DNA of 64,000 nucleotides from Nemophila menziesii (taxonomy: Eukaryota > Streptophyta > Magnoliopsida > Boraginales > Hydrophyllaceae), in NCBI GenBank assembly GCA_029959085.1, contig JARWIR010000003.1, forward strand, positions 26,055,505 through 26,119,504. The letters are read 5' to 3'. The position numbers were made by a program, and so were the translations under genes. The notes under the pieces are model-generated. The model saw only the letters and a list, made by a program, of their open reading frames with translations, ran no database searches and was not told where the DNA came from. Below, in pieces: positions 1-9,246 of this stretch (within the stretch, counting starts at the first letter, position 1; each line of letters opens with the position of its first letter).

Positions 1-597
1 TTGTAGTTGGATCCCTTCACGGATTCCAATTTAGACATGGTAGGAAATTGGTTTTGAATTTAATGGAGCGACCACAAAAAGGTGAGAAGAGTAAAAAAAA
101 GACTTATTCATCACTGAGTTTCAAAAATTAATTTTTTTTATTAAATTGGTGAGAAAAAATGAATGCATCACTGGTCGAAAAGAAATAAAACGTTATTTTA
201 TTTAAAAAAAGAATTGATCAAAAAATCACTATTTTATTAATCTGAAATAATTATTGATAAACTTACAAAAAGTTTTATAGTTTAATAGGAATATGAATTA
301 CAACAAACAAATCAAATATGACGTAATAGCGTGAATAATGTATATCACTTTCTTAAGAAAGATTTTCCGGGTATAGTCAATATATTCTTGTTGGATTACT
401 ATTATTACACTACTATTCTTAGATCTCAACATGTAGAAAAATGGAGAGAGATATAGAGACCTTTTTCTTTCTTGGCTGGTTGTTGATGTGTAGAATGAAA
501 ATCCAAAGTACTCTTTCTATAGTAGTACAGGAAGACTCCTCATAATTTCAAACAATTTTATTCATTTTCTTGGAATGGTAATGTACACTTACTAAAA
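1..597 (-). repeat. copia element 5' leader and start of gag, first (partial) copy
   Basis: This stretch is a third copy of sequence found at about 5,780-6,345 and 32,616-33,200. On the minus strand bases 1-38 are the beginning of a copia-type gag reading frame (ATG at 38-36; it reads MSKLES before the degenerate part), and the rest is its untranslated leader. The similarity to the other copies stops near 597, where unrelated sequence leading into the gene remnant at 664 begins. No intact gene is present. It shows that the duplicated unit extends beyond the left edge of the window. Confidence 0.7.
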
Positions 598-663
598 CAT
601 GGAATTAACTCAATTTCAGAAATACTAATTTGTTTTCTTGTGCTTGTGTAAAAACAGGAGAAA

Positions 664-1475
664 ATGGCACCAAGAAGAAACAGGAATAATGAAGAAGTAG
701 ATGAAGTAGAAGAAGGGGGAAAACAAGAACTTTTAAAGAAACATACAAGTCGAATTTAAGTGTACTTGTAAAGTTACTGAGTGAAGACAAGTTTAAAGAA
801 CATCACATAGAATGGTGCAAGGAAACACCATTCTATGAATTGATAAATGGATTATACAAGTTAGTAAAAAGAAAAGATAACTTTATACTTAGGAAAGTCG
901 ATATTATAACTGAAGAAATAATTAAATGCTACTCAAGACAGAAAAAGGGGTTCGTGTTTGGAGAAAGAGTACTAAAACTCAAAAGAGAAGATGTAGCTGT
1001 TGTAATGGGAATCAAAGCAGGAGAGGAAGAATTCCCTAGTCTATCAAATGAATAAGCTGGTGAATTAACGGATTGGCATGTCAAGTACTTTGGAGAGAAC
1101 AAAAGGGTGAAAACAACAGATATAAGAGTGTTGTTGATGAATATGATTGAAGACATTCCAGATGTGGAGGGAGAAGGTGAAGATGAAAAGAAGGAAAGAA
1201 AAGAAAGAGTGGAGAAAGAAAGGAAGGCAGATTTCCCTCTGTTAATGACACTTTTCATAATGGGGAATGTAATGTGCTCAAATACAGGAACTGTAATCAA
1301 GAAAAGAGATATTAGGACAATCAAAATGATAAAAGACAATATGACGGAATATGATTGGACAGGAAGACTTATAGATTTGCTAGAGGAATCCTTGGAAATC
1401 TTTAGTAGGACAAATCCGAAGAAAGTAATAGGATGCGTAACAGTTCTAGTGGTAAGAAACAAGACTAATCTAAAA

Positions 1476-1514
<39 letters not shown>

Positions 1515-1953
1515 TTTATAAAGTGTACTAATATTATACTTTCTTATGTTGCACAGGCTTGGTTTTATGAATATACATCTTTGGGAACTAAATTAAGACA
1601 AAATGCTTGGCCAAGAATTCTGAGATGGAAGCTAGATGATAGAGACAGAAAGTATAAATCGGCAGTAATTGACAAACTAAGAAAAAAAGAGGTAAACTAA
1701 ACATAAGATTTACATATATATATAACTTAAACAGTTAACTAAAACTGTACATATCTTCCACAGGTTAGAAAGAAGATAGTCATAAGCGATGAGGAAAAAG
1801 AAAAACTTGGGTTAAAAAAAGAGAATGAAGAAGAAGAAGATGACGATAGTGTCGTATCTCTGACACAAAGAGATTCAGAAGATGAGGAAAAGGAAGAGGA
1901 AGAGGAGAAGGAGGAGGAGGAAGAAGCTGAGGAAAAAGCAGAAGAAGAAAAAG
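664..1953 (+). pseudogene. degenerate plant mobile-domain / DUF1985-like gene, transposon-associated
   Basis: A broken multi-exon gene. It starts with ATG at 664 (MAPRRNRNNEEVDEVEEGG) and has two clean introns: 1,452-1,556 (GTAAG...TTGCACAG, in frame VLV|AWFYEY) and 1,692-1,763 (GTAAAC...TCCACAG, in frame E|VRKK). The third exon, 1,764-1,953, is strongly acidic (runs of Glu/Asp) and ends at a possible GT donor at 1,954. A frameshift lies near 735-745 and an in-frame stop at 1,053-1,055 (NE*AGELTDW). The pattern of conserved words (KKGFVFGERVLKL, VAVVMGI, FPLLMTLFIMGNV) resembles the DUF1985/plant mobile domain proteins that travel with transposons and often carry a C-terminal Ulp1 protease; no protease is visible here. 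The family assignment is from memory of the pattern and is moderate; the broken state is directly visible. Confidence 0.55.
1481..1512. repeat. (TA)n microsatellite inside an intron
   Basis: An uninterrupted run of TA dinucleotides lying within the first intron of the broken gene at 664-1,953. Confidence 0.95.
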
Positions 1954-1984
1954 GTAAAAAAAAATGCATTAGGTTAAGTGTTAT

Positions 1985-2004
1985 AAACATGGAATTCCAT
2001 GTTT
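1985..2004. repeat. 20-bp perfect palindrome (isolated copy)
   Basis: AAACATGGAATTCCATGTTT is a perfect palindrome. The same core (ACATGGAATTCCATGT) recurs many times inside the two long hairpins at 26,881-27,340 and 62,055-62,541. Here it stands alone just after the acidic exon of the broken gene. Confidence 0.85.
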
Positions 2005-2519
2005 GAATTGGTGACGCTAATTAAGCGCGTCAATTGGGTTGAGTGAGAACGTTATTCGAGTGTAAACTCAAGCTCTTGGACAGTTTGTTGATGGTAAGTG
2101 AGGAGAGAGCCAAAAGCTCACTTCAAATTTACCAAATATACATACCATACCGTCCTTCAGCCTATGCTAAAACCGTAAAGTCCTCGTGATTCCTAGATGC
2201 ACAGTGAGTTAATAGGGATTATTCTAAGTGGAGCATTCAATACAAGTAAATATCGAGGAACACCCTATAGCCACCATCTTGAGATAATTAATAAGCGTAA
2301 CCTTCTAGCATTGCGAAATTAATTTTGGATTGATATTGTTTTGTATTTGATTTTGCATGATAAGTGTAGGTGTATATTATCCCTAGGTTAGACTATATGA
2401 AATTTGTTTTAAGCTTTGCTTTGGGATTATTTACTAGATTCTACCTTCTGCGTTCACCTAAAAGATCCTTTGTTTTTATTTTACTTTGTCGGGACGACAA
2501 AGGTTTGAGTTTGGGGTCT
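2005..2519 (+). other. non-coding stretch ending in an LTR-retrotransposon polypurine tract
   Basis: No gene is visible. The last bases (about 2,498-2,519, AAAGGTTTGAGTTTGGGG then TCT) look like the polypurine tract that immediately precedes the 3' LTR of plant Ty3/gypsy elements, and the LTR at 2,520 follows directly. This suggests the upstream region belonged to the internal part of that retrotransposon; coding domains such as integrase are not recognisable. Confidence 0.5.
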
Positions 2520-4283
2520 TGATGTCTCCCAATTTTTTCTAATTATTAGCACCTTGGAGACATCCTTTTAGGTGAATAAATGACTTATTTGATAGACTTT
2601 TAGGCTTAATTGATCATATTACACTTTCTCCCCTTGGAAATTAACTATTTGCAGAATCTGAGCTTTTATGCCAAAATTTGACTATTTTTAATGCAAAGTT
2701 AATTGGTTCTTGAAATCTCATGAAAGACCAACCCAAGGAGGAGAAGTGAGAATAAAGTCTTAGTGTATTTTAGAGTGTTAGGAATGATTTTTAGTCGAGT
2801 TTCTATTTTTAGAGTACACTTTCCTATTTCGATTTCTTGATTTATTGATTTATTCTTTTTAAGCATATGCGGTTTAATTATTTATTTAATGTGAAGCTTT
2901 AAAAGATAAATGGTAATTACTTAGAGGCCAAGTCAAGATAAAGATGAAAGGAAAGAAGATTTACATTGAAATAAGAAGATTTAGGAAAGATTTATTCAAA
3001 GGAGGAAAAGATAAAGCTGCCTTGTGAATCTGAAAATCCAGCCACGTTTTAGAGATTAAATCATAATAAAAGACTGGCATGGATTCTGGACGAGCACCAA
3101 TAGAAAGCTCTTTCCAAGACAAGAAGTTTCATATATTGGAACTTCTCAAACGGATAAGTATTGAAAAAGATATGACCAAATCAAATCAGCAGCAAAATCT
3201 TACCTTTCCTAGAATTTAGAGCTACGAATTTAAGAGTCTTTGACTTGTCTTCCACTCCAAGAAAAATTCGACCTAGGGTCCTCCAACACCTATAAATACA
3301 CCCCTTAACCTCCTACTTTCACACACTTCAGAGAATTAAACAAGAGGCTTAAGGTTTTCAAGTCAGAGCACGAAGGAGAGAAGAAGTTAGAAGCTGGAGG
3401 AATCCTGTTCTTCCAACAATAGTCATTCAACCCTTTAGGTTTTTATCTATCTTTTGTAATTGAAACATGAATTCCTTTTATTTTATGTTAGTCTTTAATT
3501 TCATTATGAGCTAAATTTCTTTATACTTGAGAATCGCATTAAAGGGATGAACCTTAATTAATTAAATCTATGTTTTGAATTTGGGATTATTTAGATTTAA
3601 ATAGGATTGATTTTTATATATTGGTTATTACTTTGTTTTCATTACTAATTCTTTTCCGCGCAACTAGAATTAGCTGTTAGTATTTGGGCTATTCACTTTA
3701 GTGGCGAAGTGATCATCCGACAGGGGGGTTTGAATACAGATCTAGGTAATACCCGTGTAATGTCCGTTATTGACCGACAGGCTTAACTAGTTACATAGCC
3801 AAAGAGGTAAAATCATATCATCCGAAGAGCCATATTCGACCATACAGGTGTTTATGATACTTTAGGATAGCTTCTAGGTCCACCCGACAGGGGGCGAGGA
3901 GATATTAGAGTCCCGACTAATACTATAATTCCAATTCTACCCTTAAACATAGCATAGATTATATTGATTAAGTGGATTCCTTTGCGAGACTCAAGTATCT
4001 CTCTTATCTGAAGTTAGTCGTTATTTGCTTTATTTTCTTTCTGTTAATTTAATTTTAGTCTTTACTTTATTTGCAATTTTATTTTACAAAACCCAAACAA
4101 AAATTATTATCTTTTATTTTCTGTTTAGCAATTATTCCTACTACTTGATTAATATTTGGGTTGAACCTAATCCGTCCTTGAGAACGAACTTGATTATCAT
4201 ATATTACTTGGGACAACCGTACACTTGCGGTTAAGTGGTTCCTCTATTTTGCACTTTATTTTATAACACCCTAGGACCCACCA
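2520..4283 (+). mobile_element. LTR (probably 3' LTR of a gypsy-type element), TG...CA
   Basis: The stretch begins TGATGTCTCC and ends CCTAGGACCCACCA, and is preceded by a polypurine-tract-like sequence. A TATA box (TATAAATA) lies at 3,291. The same LTR family occurs inverted at 29,920-31,437, with related LTRs at 53,000-54,508 and 54,887-56,394. The flanks do not match (GGTCT on the left, GTTAA on the right), so this is not a solo LTR with a preserved target duplication; it may be the 3' LTR of an element whose 5' part is lost, or the product of a rearrangement. Confidence 0.75.
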
Positions 4284-4826
4284 GTTAAGAGAATTAGATC
4301 AAATTAGAAAAAGCCCAAGATCATCTTCTTCTTTAATTCCTGTAACTGGTGTACAAACCTGAGTAAAACGGCTTTAACTTTTGCATATCAACTCCAAATG
4401 GACTCATTAAAGTTGCTAAATCTTCCTAACTCAATAAGGAATAAAACCTATTTCACAGCCCAAAGACTAAATCCGCTCCTATGTAGCCTAAAAACAGCAA
4501 TTAGTAACAACCATTCAGATTTGCAACTTCTGTAGTCAATTCTTCGGAAATTCTTTTCTTTCCTTTGGCTCCTCCACTTGATCTAAGACTTTAATTATCA
4601 CTTCTCCTCCTTGTATTGGTTCTCCATAGAATCCATGAACCTAAGAACTTTATACTAAAAACAAACAAATTAACGCACACAAGCTCTTAAAATGCAAATA
4701 GTCTAATTCCAAGGGAAGAAAGTGCAATATGACAAAATAAGCATGAAATTCTATCAAATAAGTTAAATATTCACCTAATATGATGTCTTCTGAGAGATAA
4801 TATTTTGAAAAAATAGGCAGACATCA
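4284..4826 (-). mobile_element. truncated inverted LTR fragment
   Basis: This is the 5' portion of an LTR in minus orientation, ending in GACATCA (complement of the TGATGTC start) at 4,826 and followed by TATTG. It corresponds to the right part of the complete solo LTR at 29,920-31,437, which has TATTG on both sides. Here the left part has been replaced by the plus-strand LTR ending at 4,283, so two LTRs of one family abut in opposite orientation. Confidence 0.8.
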
Positions 4827-5795
4827 TATTGCAACTATGTTATTTTGTTGGGACGCATACAAAGCACTCAATTCATAGATTATTCTATTTGTTTCACTAA
4901 ACCACCTATTAAAAAATGTTCATCGCACCTTTAGGACCTATGTTAATGATTTTGCAAATATGTTGGTTCAAAGCCCTAGCTAGATTAAAGTGCACTAGGT
5001 CAAATGTTTCAGTCTTTTAAGTAGTTATTGACTTTAAAGGATCATTTCGCATATTTGGACTTTTTCACATATTTGATATTTAACAAACTTATCAATGTTG
5101 TGAACATATATTAGTCTGAATAATTGAACACAACTAGAACACATAGGTTTATTAGGTTATCATGCCACACATACAAGGACTAAACATTGAAAGATAAATA
5201 GGTGCATTTTTATCCATATTATTTCATGATGTTTAGTACACATATGCCCCTCCATCCACGTATCGTGTCCCAATAGGTTCACCATTTTTATGTATAACCA
5301 ATTTTCCCCCATCGAAGATTAGTCTAAGGCCTACCGAGTTGAGGAGGCTTTCATAGATCACATTTCCACAGGATGAGTGGACAAAGAGAACATCAAATAA
5401 AAATATAGATTTACCCAAGGTTAGTTTGAGGACAACCTTTCCATTTCCAATGACGCGGGTCGTGGATGAGTTTCCCATGCATACATAGTATTTAGCATAC
5501 GTTTCCTCAAACTCCTTAAACATGTTCTTATTTGAACATATTTGGTTTGACGTTACAGTGTCCAGGACCCACTTGTTCTTGATTAGACCCTTTTGTTTAA
5601 TCCTTTTAGATGTATAATAGTCACCTTAAACAACAATAGTTTTAGAACCATTAGCTATGTAAGAATTACACTTTTCCTCTAGGAGGTTTTCCTCTTCACG
5701 TTTCATGTTGTTGACCACATCATTGTTCTTCCCTGAATCGTTTGTATCTAAAATATTTTATAGAGTGTTCCCTTCAAGTATTCCAATTTAGTCAT
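4827..5795 (-). pseudogene. copia-type gag/pre-integrase remnant (copy A)
   Basis: On the minus strand a 96-residue open stretch (5,523-5,233) contains MFKEFEETYAKYYVCMGN, FDVLFVHSSCGNVIYESLLN and VIHKNGEPIGTRY, the pattern of the copia gag-pre-integrase region downstream of the protease. The start of gag (ATG at 5,795-5,793) is present, but about 240 bp of gag present in copy B (32,377-32,615) is missing here, joining the two sides near 5,775. Stops and the deletion make it non-functional. It is a relic of an old Ty1/copia element shared by both duplicates. Confidence 0.7.
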
Positions 5796-7785
5796 GGCAG
5801 GAAATTGGTTTTGAATTTAATGGAGCGGACACAAAAAGGTGGGAAGAGTAAAAAAGAGCCTTATTCATCACTGAGTTTCAAAAATTAATTTTTTTATTAA
5901 ATTGGTGAGAAAAAAATGAATGCATCCCTGGTCGAAAAGAAATAAAATGTTATTTTATTTAAAAAAAGAATTGATCAAAAAATCACTATTTTATTAATTT
6001 GAAATAATTATTGATAAACTTACAAAAAGTTTATAGTTTAATAGGAATATGAATTACAACAAACAAATCAATTATGACGTAATAGCGTGAATAATGTATA
6101 TCACTTTCTTAAGAAAGATTTTCCGGGTATAGTCAATATCTTCTTGTTGGATTACTATTATTACACTACTATTCTTAGATCTCAACATGTAGAAAAATGG
6201 AGAGAGATATAGAGACATTTTTCTTTCTTGGCTGGTTGTTTATGTGTAGAATGAAAATCCAAAGTACTCTTTCTATAGTAGTACGGGAAGACTCCTTATA
6301 ATTTCAAACATTTTATTCATTTTATTGGAATGGTAATATACACATCAAGCTTGTAATCTGGGGAGGGAATCATAAGATTGTGTCTGAAAGACGATTAGAT
6401 TGATTTTTTTTTTGAATGGAACAAACACATCAAGCTTACAATCTGAGGAGGAAAACATGGGACTGTGTCTCGAAGATCAATCACAAACACATTCATGGAA
6501 TATAAATTTTATTATTTCCATTTACCTTCTCAATGAGGGATGTTAAAAAAAAAAATTGGACTTCTAACTCAAAGAGAGAGACATGCTTAGACTGGTATAT
6601 GATTTTTGAGATGGCCTTTCACTTCTGACCCTTCTTTATAGTTCAGAGGAATTTTAGGGAGACTAAAATTAAAGAGCCTTTAATAAGAATATAATTTTCT
6701 TCACTTTCTTTTGAATGAAAAAAAGTCTTGCACAAGGCTCTATTGGTCAAAGACCCAAAAATTAATTTTCCATCTTGAACTATAAGTTTTCTTCAAATCA
6801 GCTTATAATCTTAATAAATGATAGTTTTCCTTAATTCCTCTACCGAGAATTCAGAATCTCTCACCAGGCCCTGAGCATGGACAAAAGATTCCTCCTTACA
6901 CACTTACACCAAGATTCTAAGTGGGTCTTGTTTCTTCTTGGTATGATTTTTCTTTTATGTTCGAATCTAGGTAGTCGCTATATTCTTACATCCGAAATCC
7001 CTCTAAGTATCTCCAACAATATGAAATTCACAAGAGCTCTGAATCACATCTTGCACAATAAATTTTACAAATTGGTATATATAAAGTGTAAAACAATCTA
7101 AGTATCCTAAGTCAGGTTTTCACAAAACAATTAGGACATATAAACACACCTGTGACGTATTCAAGATACAGGTTTAACATTTTGAGAATGTTACATAGTT
7201 AGGATAAATACCATTATGGTCCAAGATCTAGTCAAGTTTTTAAAAGATCCTTTAAATTATGGCTATTGAGTTCGAGCTGAGATTGTGAGTTTGATCTGGG
7301 TTTGGGAGTTCAAGTTATGGCTATGGAGATGGTGATCGGTTTGTGCTTCGACCATTAATAGTGTTTTTAGAGTTTCGTTGAGAAGTTTTCTTATTCGTGA
7401 GTTCCATTATGGTGGTTCAGCTATGGTTCTTTTGTGAGCTTGGAGCTTCGAATGTGGTTCAGCCAGTGGTTAAGTGATTTTGAAGTTTTGGAGGGTGGTT
7501 CAGCTATGGTAAAGCTTCGGAGGTCAGGACAGATGGTTGGGCTATGGCGGATCTTGCAAATTCACGGTGAATTTGTGTAGATCCAAGTTACAAAAATCAA
7601 AAAACAAGTTTAGAGAAGAAGGTCATGACATCACTAAAAACGTCATCTCTGATGTCACGCGGGTGACATCATCAGCAATCATCCTATATTTTAATTTTCA
7701 AAGCTGAAAGATTGTTTTTTCTTTCTCTTTTTTTTCATTAGCTGGTTAGTTTTTTAATTAATTTTATTAATTAATATTTATTACA
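5796..7785. other. copia leader plus non-coding duplicated DNA
   Basis: The first 550 bp repeat the copia leader seen at 39-597. Around 6,340-6,490 is an imperfect tandem duplication of about 75 bp (units containing ACACATCAAGCTT). A short open frame at 6,877-7,101 is kept open in both duplicates but has no recognisable family. Around 7,625-7,675 there is a cluster of TGACATCA/TGATGTCA words (see findings). No gene is supported. Confidence 0.6.
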
Positions 7786-9246
7786 TTTAAACATGGATTA
7801 TTGCCCAAAAAACACCTCAAATTAGAATTAATGTCTCCTCACCCCCGCCGCTTTCTTCTTGCCCATAAAAGGCACTTCTTTTTTTTTCTTTCCTATTTTA
7901 CCCCACCCCAGCCGCCGTCTCCAAATTTTCCCTCCTTGTAAAACTAAGCATATCATTCTCTTCACCTAATTCTCTCACTTCTCCCACAATATTTATTTTC
8001 TTTCTCTAAAACACCCATTAATTATACATACATAATTATGGTAATCAACATATATCATATAATTATTATTTAATATAATTCGAAATTAATTATTATTTTA
8101 CTTTTCTGGTAATTTGTTGGAAATTGGATTTTAAATGTTCAAATATTGATAATCGTGTTTTTTGGTAATTATTCCTTAATTCATTTTTGCAGATGTTGAC
8201 GATAATACAAAAGTGTGCTTGCACGAGTGGTGGGAAACATTCCCATTACTCAACATTAGCCCACAAGTACAAAAGTGTACTTGCACGAGTGGTGGGAAAC
8301 ATTCCCATTACTCAACATTAGTCCATACAGTACAAAAGTGTACTTGCACGAGTTGTGGGAAACACACCCATTACTCAACATTAGTCCATACAGTACAAAA
8401 GTGTACTTGCACGAGTTGTGGGAAACACTCCCATTACTCAACATTAGTCCATACAGTACAAAAGTGTACTTGCACGAGTTGTGGGAAACACTCCCATTAC
8501 TCAACATTAGCCCATACAGTACAAAAGTGTATTTGCACGAGTTGTGGGAAACACTCCCATTAACATTCCCATTACTCAACATTAGCCCATACTGTACAAA
8601 AGTGTACTTGCACGAGTTGTGGGAAACACTCTCATTACTCAACATTAGCCCATACAGTACAAAAGTGTACTTGCACGAGTTGTGGGAAACACTCCCATTA
8701 CTCAACATTAGCCCATACAGTACAAAAGTGTACTTGCACGAGTTGTGGGAAACATTCCCACTACTCAACATTAGTCCATACAGTACAAAAGTGTACTTGC
8801 ACGAGTTGTGGGAAACACTCCCATTACTCAACATTAGTCCATACAGTACAAAAGTGTACTTGCACGAGTTGTGGGAAACACTCCCATTACTCAACATTAG
8901 TCCATACAGTACAAAAGTGTACTTGCACGAGTTGTGGGAAACACTCCCATTACTCACATTAGCCCATACAGTACAAAAGTGTATTTGCACGAGTTGTGGG
9001 AAACACTCCCATTACTCGCCCTTGACAAAAATTGTACTTGCACAAGTCCACTACTCGCCCTTGGCAGCAGCAGTAGACAGCAGTAAGCATTAAGGTATAT
9101 TTACCTTAAGTGCCTTTTATGGGCAAGTGGCTAAGGTGGCAGGTGGTTATTGGGCTAAGGGCATTAAGGTATATTTACCTTAAGTGCCATTTATGGGCAA
9201 GTGGCTAAGGTGGCAGGTGGTTATTGGGCATTCACCCTTTAAACAT
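7786..9246. mobile_element. non-autonomous Mutator-like element (MULE-1A) with 9-bp TSD
   Basis: The element body is 7,795-9,237 (1,443 bp), flanked by the 9-bp direct repeat TTTAAACAT at 7,786-7,794 and 9,238-9,246. Copy B has the matching empty site at 34,643-34,651. The ends are imperfect inverted repeats: GGATTATTGCCCAA at the left and, on the opposite strand at the right, GGGTGAATGCCCAA, with further matching inward (CTTGCCCATAAAAGGCACTT in both). A terminal block of about 75 bp at the right end occurs twice in tandem (about 9,090-9,160 and 9,167-9,237). There is no transposase. A 9-bp target duplication with such TIRs is the hallmark of Mutator-like elements. A short relative lies at 45,201-45,585. 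Confidence 0.85.
8207..9030. repeat. 63-bp tandem array (about 13 units) inside MULE-1A
   Basis: Units of about 63 bp, each carrying ACAAAAGTGTACTTGCACGA then GTTGTGGGAAACACTCCC and CATTACTCAACATTAG, start near 8,207, 8,267, 8,332, 8,395, 8,458, 8,521, 8,596, 8,659, 8,722, 8,785, 8,848, 8,911 and 8,971. The first two units are slightly short, and one spacing (8,521 to 8,596) is 12 bp longer because of a small internal duplication. The unit length is a multiple of three and lacks stops in several frames, so the array gives long spurious open frames on both strands. The relative at 45,201-45,585 has one such unit, indicating expansion inside this copy. Confidence 0.9.

Noticed and set aside
1739..1990. 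Serine-rich open frame on the minus strand
   Set aside because: Antisense of the Glu/Asp-rich exon of the broken gene at 664-1,953.
6877..7101. 74-residue open frame kept in both duplicates (also 33,734-33,958)
   Set aside because: The duplicates are young, so openness is expected; no family, no signals, surrounding DNA is repeat-like.
8207..9030. CRISPR-like array
   Set aside because: The units are contiguous with no unique spacers and sit in a plant transposon.
8213..9093. Long open frames on both strands (116-272 residues) with Cys-rich repeats such as KCTCTSCGKHSHYS
   Set aside because: They are by-products of a 63-bp tandem repeat whose length is divisible by three, inside a transposon. 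Three different frames are equally open and the related element has only one unit.
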